Shown: piece by piece, positions 9,461 through 15,800 of the stretch
How the letters are laid out: each line of letters opens with the position of its first letter
How positions within the stretch are numbered: position 1 is the stretch's first letter
From: Saccharothrix saharensis
Lineage (GTDB): Bacteria > Actinomycetota > Actinomycetes > Mycobacteriales > Pseudonocardiaceae
DNA length: 64,000 nt
Direction of reading: 5' to 3'
Assembly (NCBI RefSeq): GCF_006716745.1
Contig: NZ_VFPP01000001.1
Span: forward strand, 4,650,001-4,714,000
Made by a program: the position numbers and the translations under genes
The notes under the pieces: model-generated
The model's database searches: none
Told to the model about the DNA's origin: nothing
What the model saw: only the letters and a program-made list of their open reading frames with translations

Positions 9461-9732
9461 GACGACTCCTGCGGTGGGCGGCGACCGGTCACGTGCGGTG
9501 CCGGACACGCTACAGAGTGCTCGATGTCCAAGGCTCGGCGGAGGGCTGTCCAAGTCCCGTCCAAAGTCGGCTTCGACCCTTTCTCGCCCTGTCTGACCAG
9601 GCATTCTGGTGTTGCCGGCGGAGAGGCGAGCTACAACTTCACCGGCAGGCGCAGACAGTGCGTCACCATCACGACCCACACCGATTCGCCGTCGCGGCAC
9701 ATCTGCGGCGGTGGGCAGGAAGGGAGCGGTTC

Positions 9733-10290
9733 ATGTCCGTCGACCACGCCGCGCACCACAGCGGCACCGCCACGACCCGGCCACACCGCCGCGTCGCGAT
9801 GATCGCCGCGGGGGCGTTGTTCACCGCCGCGATGACGTCGGCGGTGTTCACCGGGACAGCGCAGGCCGAGCAACGGTGCGGCGCCAACACCTACGTCCAC
9901 AACATCACGGTCACCCAGGGGCCCGGGCCGGACTTCACCATCAAGCTCAAGCCCACCGAGGCGGCGCGCAACGCCACCCTCCACCGCAAGGCGTGGGACG
10001 CCACCGTGTCGATGTGGCACGCCGTGCAGGGCTGCGTGCCCGGCCTCTACCACCAGTTGGCCGACAGCGTGTGGCAGCAGCTGGAGTGCCACGTCTACTA
10101 CGGCCGCGCCAACGGCCTCACCGGTCCTACCTTCGACTTCGAGAGCTGGCACGCCCCCCTGCCCGACCCCAACTGGCTCAACTACGGCACCTCGAAGTGC
10201 CTCAACACCCAGACCAACCACTGGAAGGGCACCGGCAAGCTCATCCCCGGTGCGCTGGACCTGCACGGCGCGAACAGCAACATCGGCTGA
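9733..10290 (+). CDS. Secreted protein of unknown function (DUF2599-like features)
   Basis: The product is 185 aa from ATG 9733, with AAGGGAG about eight bases upstream. The signal peptide has a basic start (PHRRVAMIAAGALF) and an AQA-like cleavage site at about residue 46. The mature part holds four cysteines and the segment LECHVYYGRANGLTGPTFDF followed by ESWHAP, a pattern seen in small secreted actinobacterial proteins that end in a conserved Cys. It is transcribed divergently from the nSTAND gene across a 272-base gap and followed by a strong hairpin. Its biochemical function is not apparent. Confidence 0.7.
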   Translation: MSVDHAAHHSGTATTRPHRRVAMIAAGALFTAAMTSAVFTGTAQAEQRCGANTYVHNITVTQGPGPDFTIKLKPTEAARNATLHRKAWDATVSMWHAVQGCVPGLYHQLADSVWQQLECHVYYGRANGLTGPTFDFESWHAPLPDPNWLNYGTSKCLNTQTNHWKGTGKLIPGALDLHGANSNIG

Positions 10291-10294
10291 TCTT

Positions 10295-10328
10295 GGTGAG
10301 GGGGCGGTGTCCCGGCCGCCCCCTCACC
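10295..10328. terminator. Terminator after the secreted protein gene
   Basis: Perfect 13-bp GC-rich arms (10295-10307, 10316-10328) begin five bases after the stop codon. Confidence 0.75.
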
Positions 10329-10483
10329 GACTCGCCCGTTCCCCGGCACCCGACCACGCACTCGGCAGCCGGGCAGGCATCCGCACAGACCTCTCTGCGC
10401 TCACACATCCGGTTACGTCGGTGCGCCCACCCGGGCCCGTCGGCGATCACCGGTGCTCCCACCACGAGAAGAAAGGTCCCACC

Positions 10484-10909
10484 ATGTCCACCGACACCAT
10501 CAAGCCCAGTCGGGCGCTGCGGCGCCTGGGCCGCGGCGCAGCCACCACCGCCGCCGCCATCGCGTTGGGTGCCCTCGGTACCGTGCCCGCCCTGGCCGTC
10601 GAGCCCACCGCCCCGTCCACCGACACCGGGCCGGCCATCGCCGCCGGCCCCTACATCGGCTCCAACTCCGGCGGCGCCTGGCTGCGCAACGCCGCCTACC
10701 TCGGCGACCAGTACAAGGTCAAGTACGTCGGCAACGGCACCTCCGTGACGATGGTCTGCTGGATCGACACCCAGTGGGTCCACCCGCCGAACTCCGACTA
10801 CTCCTCCAACCGCTGGTTCAAGGTCGACGTCCCCAGCGTCGGGGTCTACAAGGCCTACGTCCACTCCTCGCTCGTCGAGGCCCAGGCCGCCGTCGGCCAC
10901 TGCGGCTGA
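10484..10909 (+). CDS. Small secreted SH3-like protein
   Basis: The product is 141 aa from ATG 10484, with AGAAAGG about eight bases upstream. A classical signal peptide ends near ALAVEP (about residue 38). The mature region (LRNAAYLGDQYKVKYVGNG, MVCWIDTQW, NRWFKVDV, YVHSSLVEAQ) has the short beta-strand pattern and WxxV motif of bacterial SH3-like secreted domains. Two cysteines could form a disulfide. It has its own terminator and sits next to another secreted gene, so the two may share a function. Confidence 0.7.
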   Translation: MSTDTIKPSRALRRLGRGAATTAAAIALGALGTVPALAVEPTAPSTDTGPAIAAGPYIGSNSGGAWLRNAAYLGDQYKVKYVGNGTSVTMVCWIDTQWVHPPNSDYSSNRWFKVDVPSVGVYKAYVHSSLVEAQAAVGHCG

Positions 10910-10926
10910 CCCACCCAGGAGGAACG

Positions 10927-10962
10927 CCGGTGTCCCGGCCCCCGCGGGGGCCGGGACACCGG
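10927..10962. terminator. 36-bp perfect palindrome terminator
   Basis: Arms of 17 bp (CCGGTGTCCCGG... and complement) surround a GC centre, 17 bases after the stop codon at 10909. It also abuts the broken relaxase remnant on the minus strand. Confidence 0.75.
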
Positions 10963-11262
10963 CTGGTCGCCGAGCAGCCCGTCGTCGTGGTGCGCGGAGA
11001 TCGGCACGTGCAGCACGTGCCCGGCCGCCACCGTCTTGTGCCGCAGACGGCGCGGTGCGTCGAGCTGCGTAATGATCTCCCGCAGCACAATCTCCCGGTC
11101 CTCGCCCTGGTCGTTGGGTCGGGCAACATCGGAGTGCAGCAAGTCGTCGTCCCACGCCGCGACGATGTGCGGGTCGGTGTGCACCGTGCGGCCACCGACG
11201 GCGAACAATTACGAGACGGTCTCGCGCAGGTTGGAGTGGCGCGGCAGCAGCTTGGCCAGCAT
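10960..11262 (-). pseudogene. Relaxase (mobilization nuclease) N-terminal fragment with in-frame stop
   Basis: ATG 11262 opens MLAKLLPRHSNLRETVS, then a TAA replaces the expected tyrosine codon, after which LFAVGGRTVHTDPHIVAAWD and HVLHVPISAHHDDGLLGDQ continue in the same frame. This is the start of an actinobacterial relaxase, the nicking enzyme of conjugative or mobilizable elements. Homology stops at the terminator palindrome near 10960, so the catalytic body and C-terminus are gone. It lies just downstream of the MobC-like remnant, the usual mobC-relaxase order. Confidence 0.7.
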
Positions 11263-11269
11263 CGCCGGC

Positions 11270-11738
11270 TCACCGCGGGCCGCGCCGGTGCACGGCCCAA
11301 TTAGGGTCGAGCCGGTCCAGCCGGTCCTCGATCCGTGAGAGCACGTGTGCCAGGTACTCGACCGCGGCCGTGAGCTGCACCGCGCTGACCCTGGTCGCTG
11401 GCGTTGGCGGCGCGGGCGAGCTGGTTGAGGTTGGCGCCGATCCCCGACAGCGTCCGGCGCAGCGGTACCAGGTCCGCCGCCAAGGCGACCGCGTCCTGCC
11501 GACTCATCGGCGGGCGCAGCCGCCGCAGCGCGCGGGCGGTGGGCTCGAAGAACCTTGCGGTGATGTGCGCGAACGCCGCCGGAGCCACCCCGTAGACGGC
11601 GGCGCGGCCTGTCACCTCGGCTAGCTCAGCGGCGGTGAACCGCAGCAGCAGTTGCCGTCGACGTCCACCGGGAATGGGTGCTAAGTGCCCGCCGTGGCCG
11701 ATGCGGGCTGGGGCCGGTGAACGCGCAGGTGTCGCCAT
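11270..11738 (-). pseudogene. MobC-like plasmid mobilization protein, frameshifted
   Basis: On the minus strand RRQLLLRFTAAELAEVTGRA ... PLRRTLSGIGANLNQLARAA is typical of MobC relaxosome proteins, especially IGANLNQLARAAN. After this the frame changes near 11415, and RVSAVQLTAAVEYLAHVLSR continues to a TGA at 11270-11272, directly before the relaxase ATG. The N-terminal codons in this frame overlap an HNH fragment read in another frame, so the 5' end is a junction. MobC assists the relaxase at oriT; here it is not functional. Confidence 0.65.
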
Positions 11739-11829
11739 ACTCCTTCAGCAGGCGGCTGCGGAAGGCGCCCTGTCCTCGCCGGACGCGCACGACCGCTGTG
11801 GTGTGGCCGCCTCTCAGCGTGGTTGCCAA
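11700..11829 (-). pseudogene. HNH endonuclease N-terminal fragment
   Basis: A short minus-strand stretch encodes VRVRRGQGAFRSRLLKEYGD then TCAFTGP, closely resembling the zinc-ribbon-like start of bacterial HNH nucleases in which C..TG precedes the HNH core. No HNH core follows; the frame runs into the MobC-like sequence. It is a fragment of about 40 residues trapped at a recombination junction. Confidence 0.45.
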
Positions 11830-11955
11830 AGCTGCCTCGACTGGCGACAGGGACGGCCGGGCACTACGACACCGCGTTCACGTACTCGACCTACGTCCAC
11901 GCGAGTGGAGGATCTCCACAGCGGCACCGAGGCGCTCGGCGAGCTCTACGGCTGA
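11823..11955 (+). pseudogene. Tyrosine integrase C-terminal remnant 1
   Basis: Frame 3 reads GHYDTAFTYSTYVHAS and, after a one-base shift near 11900, frame 1 continues VEDLHSGTEALGELYG to TGA 11953-11955. GHxDTAxTxxTYVHA is the conserved end of actinomycete tyrosine integrases and includes the catalytic tyrosine region. The N-terminal 300 or more residues are missing. A hairpin and then the partial tRNA-Arg copy lie directly downstream, the int-att order of tRNA-integrating elements. Confidence 0.65.
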
Positions 11956-12010
11956 GCAGCAGTACGGGCGTTCGTGTGAAGATGCGAGACAGCAGCCCCA
12001 CACAACAAAT

Positions 12011-12045
12011 CAGGACCCCGTTCCGTTAACCGGAACAAGGCCCTG
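12011..12045. terminator. Hairpin after integrase remnant 1
   Basis: The inner stem GTTCCG/CGGAAC (12020-12025 with 12031-12036) is extended by CAGG/CCTG at 12011-12014 and 12042-12045. It lies between the integrase tail and the tRNA-Arg copy, matching the position of the hairpin at 15436-15477. Confidence 0.5.
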
Positions 12046-12060
12046 ACCTGGACTTACTCT

Positions 12061-12104
12061 TGCGCGCTCGGCAGGATTCGAACCTGCAACCTTCTGATCC
12101 GTAG
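12061..12104 (-). repeat. 44-bp copy of the tRNA-Arg 3' half (attachment-site copy)
   Basis: All 44 bases are identical to 15480-15523. They cover the tRNA-Arg(ACG) sequence from the anticodon to the acceptor 3' end and one or two flanking bases. The 5' half is missing, so this is not a functional tRNA. It is the typical duplicated core of an element integrated in a tRNA 3' end. Confidence 0.85.
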
Positions 12105-12918
12105 GAACCGGTCAACGCACTGGCCAGGCATTCCTCCTCATCGGTCTTCGGTGCAGATGGTGCACAAGTAGCCCTCGATGGCATCCCGTTGCGGTCACAA
12201 CTGCGGTCGGCCTCGGGCTACCACCTCTCCTGTCACCTGCGTTGAGTCCGTGGTGAGCTGGCTCCGGAGCGGCACACATCTCCCGTTGGCCGCTGGCGCG
12301 GAGCGTCGGCGGGGCGTCGATCGCCGTGCCCACTACTCCGCGGTGACCCACCGCGCGATCGTCCCGAGTCGTGGTCGCTGGAAGCTCTGTGCAACCCGCC
12401 GCCGTCGGTGGCGCGCTGCCTGGTGCAGCTCGGGCCGCGCCGTCCGGCCGCCGGGCGTGAGCGAAGCGGGAGCCCGGCGTGCCGGGATGGATGCTGCCTC
12501 GGTGCCAGCACGACAGGCACCGTGCGCGCCGCCGACGGCGGCGCGCCTTGATCCAATAGAGCTAAGCTCGGCAAACATGACTCTTAAGGGAAGGCGCGTG
12601 GCGCGGCCTGGAAGGTAGTGAGATTTTTCACCCGATCGGGCTAATTTCGATCATGCCACCAGGCATGACACTGGTACGACCAGGGAACCCACCCGGTGGA
12701 CATGCCACTCCGACTAGTCACTAATCATCAACAGAAAACTACATACAGGTACAGCAATCCTACTGACGGTAACCGGTAGGTCACGCTTCGTCGCTGCGGA
12801 ACCACACCATCAGTGGATCTGTAACACACGCACACGCGTCTACGCTGTACTGAGGGGTGGACACAGTTTTCGAGCCAGGCAAGACTCTGGCTCGACCTGT
12901 CGACGGGGAGGCAGCACG
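12105..12918. other. Gene-poor stretch of the integrated element
   Basis: I see no convincing gene in these 814 bases. The left part contains the GCGGTCA pair (12191-12209). The right part (from about 12550) turns AT-richer and has a small inverted repeat CATGCC-ACCA-GGCATG at 12652-12667. The promoter of the gene at 12919 must lie in its last 150 bases. Confidence 0.5.
12191..12210. promoter_or_regulatory. Paired GCGGTCA repeats, possible integrase arm sites
   Basis: GCGGTCAC (12191-12198) and GCGGTCGG (12203-12210) are spaced 12 bp, the same unit and spacing as the pair beside the other integrase tail (15422-15440). Arm-type direct repeats near att cores bind the N-terminal domain of tyrosine integrases; this assignment is inference from repeat and position. 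Confidence 0.4.
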
Positions 12919-13122
12919 ATGGCCACTGACTACGCAACGGCGCACATTGCGGTCGAAGAGCTCAGCGAGACGGAAGCTTGGAGCATCTTTGACGCTGAGG
13001 CGCGTCGCGAGTTCAACATGTCTGGCGTGGAGTTTGAGGAGCAAGTTCGCGCAGGCAAGTTCGATGACGCCGACGACCCGCGCGTTGCGCGCCTGGCTAT
13101 GCTCTACCCCCGTGCCTGGTAG
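12919..13122 (+). CDS. Small acidic protein, possible antitoxin-like partner
   Basis: The product is 67 aa from ATG 12919, with GGGGAGG (about 12905) upstream. The sequence is acidic and helical, with FNMSGVEFEEQVRAGKFDD and DDPRVARLAML, a pattern common to small actinobacterial proteins of unknown function. It overlaps the next gene by 11 bases in another frame, so the two are translationally coupled. Small acidic proteins overlapping a larger partner in a mobile region often belong to toxin-antitoxin pairs; that is inference only. Confidence 0.6.
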   Translation: MATDYATAHIAVEELSETEAWSIFDAEARREFNMSGVEFEEQVRAGKFDDADDPRVARLAMLYPRAW

Positions 13123-13660
13123 GACTCCGAGCGAAGCCTTCGATGCCTTCGTTGATCCACTCAAGGAAGCACTGTCTTGCCTTGCTCATGCCAAGATCAA
13201 TGTCACTCATGGTGGTCGCACGGTTGTAGATGAAGAACATTCGCTTTATCTCAACCGTGCGACAGCCGTAGAACTCAAAGGACCCGCACGTCTCGAACTA
13301 GGCATCCGAATGCGCTACAAGATAATTCGTGATGAATCGCTCGAGAAAGGCCCGTTTCGGGTGACGACCTTGGCTTATGACTACCTGCTGGCGCGAAAAA
13401 GTGGCGAGGCCGTCCTCAACTTTCATTGGCATCCAAGCGGTAAGTCTCACAACAAGCAGCCACATATCCACGTTGGCACCAACGAGCTAGCCAACGACTC
13501 TGTTCTAACGAACAAGATTCACGTCCCGACCGGACGCGTGTCAGTGGAACAGGTACTCAGGGCTGCCATTGAACTGGGGGTGCAGCCAATAATCCCCGAT
13601 TGGGCTGACAGACTGAACAAGACTGAAGCCCCCTTCCTTGAGCACAGGACCTGGGGCTAA
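13112..13660 (+). CDS. Protein of unknown function with histidine-rich motif
   Basis: GTG 13112 lies inside the end of the upstream gene and gives 182 aa. The core carries NFHWHPSGKSHNKQPHIHVG, three HxH-like elements that could bind a metal. The rest is basic, with GIRMRYKIIRDE and RVSVEQVLRAAIELGVQPI at the C-terminus. Base composition is about 50 percent GC, unlike flanking genes, indicating transfer. I do not recognise the family. It may be the effector of a two-gene system with the 67-aa protein. Confidence 0.6.
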   Translation: MPGRTPSEAFDAFVDPLKEALSCLAHAKINVTHGGRTVVDEEHSLYLNRATAVELKGPARLELGIRMRYKIIRDESLEKGPFRVTTLAYDYLLARKSGEAVLNFHWHPSGKSHNKQPHIHVGTNELANDSVLTNKIHVPTGRVSVEQVLRAAIELGVQPIIPDWADRLNKTEAPFLEHRTWG

Positions 13661-13692
13661 CACCCAGGGAAATAGGCCATAGCTATCCTGCA

Positions 13693-14307
13693 TCAAAGTC
13701 TCCGAAGGATGGACACAGATCGCATTAGTGCATTCGAATGAAGGTCACTCAGGATCTTCAGATTTACCGGCTTATTCACATAGCCGATGGCCGTGACACC
13801 CGCACGTTGAGCGGCTTGAATGTCCGCTGGCGAATCGCCTATCAGCGTACTCCGAGCAGAGTCGACGCCCGCTTCGCCAACTCCACGGCGAACGAGATGG
13901 GCTGAAGGCTTAAGGAAATTGGGATCAGACGAGGTGCGAGCGGCCACCACCTGGACGGCGCTCTCCAATCTGTGGAGCTTCTGATATTTCCTGACAGCCG
14001 CTGCGGAATTGTTGCTAACTATTCCAACAATCCTACCACTCCGGTGCCACTCGATGATCAACTCGTGCGCCCTACCCGTTGGAACAGCGGTATCGACAGC
14101 TTCGACTTCACGAGCCCTGAACAAGCGACTCGATAGTACGATTCATGCCGTTACCAAATGCTGCTGCGTAACGACGATCCGACCAGCTGACACGTGAGCA
14201 AACTCAGAGCAGACCGGACGATCGAAATCCAACAACAGGGCATCGGTGTTATCAAGGATCGTTCTTAGTGTCGTTCGATCATCGACTGGCACCTTGATCG
14301 TGCTCAT
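13693..14307 (-). pseudogene. HAD-family hydrolase, broken
   Basis: ATG 14307 overlaps the GntR stop (ATGA), with GGAG upstream. The N-terminus has the HAD motif I (ALLLDFDRPVCSEF; the usual DFDGP has R for G). An in-frame TGA follows at 14143-14145, and an alternative frame between (FGNGMNRTIESLVQGS) shows frame damage. From about 14124 the original frame resumes with AVDTAVPTGRAHELI, IVSNNSAAAV (motif II), FLKPSAHLV (motif III Lys) and LIGDSPADIQAA (motif IV). The cap between motifs I and II is about 30 residues shorter than in relatives. GntR-HAD pairs are common in actinomycete integrative elements; this copy looks dead. Confidence 0.7.
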
Positions 14308-15146
14308 CGCTTGTACTCCGCAGCAATAGAGTCCCAAAGACTGTCAAACCATGTGCGAGCTTGCGCGACGTATTGACTGCCGGTGCTGGTGTCGTCGTCG
14401 GTGGTGCTGTGGTGGAAGAGGATGGCGTCTTTGCTCATGAGGTCGTAGATGGCTTGGGGTTGGCCGTCTAGGGATAGGACGTGTTCGCGGACGGGATAGA
14501 AGCCGAAGAAGGCTTCGTCGTTGTTGATCAGGAAGAGCTTGAACAGTGGGGCGGTTCGGTGGACGCGGACTTCTGCGGTGGCGTCCTTGACCAGGCCGAG
14601 TGCGCCCAACTCGGTGATGTTGTCCACGATGGCCAGGGTGTGGCGGCGCATGATCTCGGCGGCGTGTTCGCGGAAGGCTGGGTTGTCGGCCTGGTCCTCG
14701 ACCGTGCAGGGGACCGACCACGGGACGGTGGGGTCCGGGACCAGGATGCGCACGTGGATCGCCTCGGGGGTCAGGCGGCCGATGCGGATCTTGTCCAATG
14801 GCTCTTGAAGGATGCCGTGGAGGGTTTCGCCGGAGAAGCCTGAGAAGTCGATGGTGACGCGGTCGGACTCGAAGGCTTGTTCGATGTGAGGGCGCAGACC
14901 CACCGGGCGCTCGGTGCGCTCGCGGACGAAGACGCCGCTGCCCTGTCGGGAGACGATCAAGCCTTCGTCTCGCAGCTCGCGCAGGGCGTTTTGCACGGTC
15001 ATCGGTGCGACGTCGTACTTCTTCGCCAGTTCGGCGCGTGACGGCAGCTTGTCTCCGGCCTTGAAGACCTTGGTCAGGATCGCGGCTCGGAGGGCGTTCG
15101 CCACCTGCATGTACGGCGGTCGTGGGTCGTCCGGGTCCAGCGCCAT
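14304..15146 (-). CDS. GntR-family transcriptional regulator
   Basis: The product is 280 aa from ATG 15146, which follows GGGGAGATGAG. The N-terminal winged HTH is clear: PPYMQVANALRAAI, KLPSRAELAKKYDVAPMTVQ, LRELRDEGLIVSRQGSGVFV (residues about 10-75). The C-terminal domain of about 200 residues is a ligand or oligomerisation domain I cannot type further. The gene is coupled by ATGA to the HAD gene downstream. Regulators of this class (compare KorSA of pSAM2) repress excision and replication of integrative elements. A 12-bp palindrome with repeated TCAACC half-sites lies directly upstream and may be its own operator. Confidence 0.85.
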   Translation of the reverse strand: MALDPDDPRPPYMQVANALRAAILTKVFKAGDKLPSRAELAKKYDVAPMTVQNALRELRDEGLIVSRQGSGVFVRERTERPVGLRPHIEQAFESDRVTIDFSGFSGETLHGILQEPLDKIRIGRLTPEAIHVRILVPDPTVPWSVPCTVEDQADNPAFREHAAEIMRRHTLAIVDNITELGALGLVKDATAEVRVHRTAPLFKLFLINNDEAFFGFYPVREHVLSLDGQPQAIYDLMSKDAILFHHSTTDDDTSTGSQYVAQARTWFDSLWDSIAAEYKR

Positions 15147-15159
15147 CTCATCTCCCCTG

Positions 15160-15171
15160 GGTTGATCAACC
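15160..15171. promoter_or_regulatory. Palindromic site upstream of gntR gene
   Basis: GGTTGATCAACC is a perfect 12-bp palindrome 13 bases before the ATG. A further TCAACC (15172-15177) and a TCAACT follow in direct repeat. Position and symmetry fit a GntR autorepression operator; not proven. Confidence 0.45.
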
Positions 15172-15241
15172 TCAACCAAGTTCTCCTCAACTTCGGAAAT
15201 CAGGGTAGGGCAGCCTAGCTAGCTCGCCTAGAGAGCTGGCC

Positions 15242-15418
15242 AGGCAGCCCAACGGGCGGCACTTGCTTGATCTGTCTAGCCAAGCTGGCGTCCAGCGGAT
15301 CTTGCGGCACAGCTCGATCAGTGTGACGACCGGCACGTACATCGAGGTGATCGAGAGCGTCCAGCAGGATGCGGTCAACCGGATGGGCGTGCTGTTCGAT
15401 GAGGCCACCGAGAAGTGA
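15242..15418 (+). pseudogene. Tyrosine integrase C-terminal remnant 2
   Basis: Frame 2 reads GVQRILRHSSISVTTGTYIE, then ESVQQDAVNRMGVLFDEATE and K before TGA 15416-15418. LRHSSISVTTGTYIEV is the final catalytic segment (histidine and nucleophilic tyrosine) of a pSAM2-like integrase. Upstream, about RQPNGRHLLDLSSQ, homology is lost, so 300 or more residues are missing. Hairpin and tRNA-Arg attachment site follow within 65 bases. It is a different integrase from remnant 1, judged by the unrelated C-termini. Confidence 0.7.
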
Positions 15419-15422
15419 ACTG

Positions 15423-15446
15423 CGGTCACCAATGCGGTCAGAGCCC
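15423..15446. repeat. 24-bp direct repeat, copy 2 (first copy 1464-1487)
   Basis: Identical to 1464-1487. It starts five bases after the integrase stop and includes the left edge of the hairpin 15436-15477. It contains GCGGTCA units 12 bp apart. Confidence 0.7.
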
Positions 15447-15477
15447 CTGTGGAAGATTCTCCACAGGGGCTCTGACC
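15436..15477. terminator. Hairpin between integrase remnant 2 and tRNA-Arg
   Basis: Perfect 17-bp arms (15436-15452, 15461-15477) flank an 8-base loop. It can stop transcription from both the integrase side and the tRNA on the other strand, and it ends five bases from the tRNA 3' end. Confidence 0.7.
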
Positions 15478-15481
15478 AGTG

Positions 15482-15554
15482 CGCGCTCGGCAGGATTCGA
15501 ACCTGCAACCTTCTGATCCGTAGTCAGATGCTCTATCCGTTGAGCTACGAGCGC
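15482..15554 (-). tRNA. tRNA-Arg (anticodon ACG)
   Basis: The 73-nt cloverleaf has acceptor GCGCTCG/CGAGCGC, D-arm AGCTCAACGGATAGAGC, anticodon loop CTACGGA and T-arm GCAGG-TTCGAAT-CCTGC. CCA is not encoded. Its 3' half serves as the attachment core duplicated at 12061-12104. Confidence 0.95.
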
Positions 15555-15570
15555 ATCGTTCTTCAGTTGT

Positions 15571-15590
15571 CACCCGGCCGAAGCCGGGTG
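15571..15590. other. Hairpin between the two tRNA genes
   Basis: CACCCGGC-CGAA-GCCGGGTG forms a perfect 8-bp stem with a tetraloop between tRNA-Ser and tRNA-Arg, probably a terminator or processing signal. Confidence 0.5.
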
Positions 15591-15593
15591 TTG

Positions 15594-15683
15594 CGGAGGC
15601 TCCGGGATTTGAACCCGGGATGGGCGATAAACCCAAACCGCATTAGCAGTGCGGCGCCATAGACCAGACTAGGCGAAGCCTCC
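15594..15683 (-). tRNA. tRNA-Ser (anticodon GCT)
   Basis: The 90-nt type II tRNA has acceptor GGAGGCT/AGCCTCC, anticodon stem-loop CCGCA-CTGCTAA-TGCGG, a long variable arm and T-arm CCGGG-TTCAAAT-CCCGG. CCA is not encoded. Confidence 0.95.
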
Positions 15684-15736
15684 CGGAGCCCTCGGCTACG
15701 ACGCATAGATTACACATGCCCCCCGTGCTCTAGCAA

Positions 15737-15791
15737 AACGCCCCCCTCTTAACCGCATCCGCGCTGGTCAGAAGGGGTCGAGGGGGGCGTT
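15737..15791. terminator. Terminator after the acetoacetyl-CoA synthetase gene
   Basis: AACGCCCCCCTC (15737-15748) pairs with GAGGGGGGCGTT (15780-15791) across a 31-base loop, separating the synthetase gene (ends 15801) from the tRNAs on the same strand. Confidence 0.6.
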
Positions 15792-15800
15792 GGAGCAGGC

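Larger units (their letters stand above)
12061..15523. mobile_element. Remnant of an integrative element in tRNA-Arg(ACG)
   Basis: The segment is bounded by the 44-bp tRNA-Arg direct repeats (12061-12104 and 15480-15523). Inside are integrase arm-like repeats near the left end, a two-gene pair, a GntR-HAD regulator pair of the kind found in actinomycete integrative conjugative elements, and an integrase C-terminus next to the right repeat. Replication, transfer and full integrase genes are absent, so the element cannot move by itself. GC content in 12.5-14.3 kb is near 50 percent, far below the surroundings. Confidence 0.7.

Noticed and set aside
9461..9700. 80-residue N-terminal extension of the nSTAND protein
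   Set aside because: The added sequence is low-complexity and no homology is evident; AGGAG before GTG 9460 fits better.
12061..12104. A second functional tRNA-Arg
   Set aside because: The sequence matches only the 3' half; no D-arm or 5' acceptor strand follows.
12178..12618. Open frames in 12.1-12.6 kb on both strands
   Set aside because: No homology, poor start signals and mutual overlap; treated as non-coding element debris.
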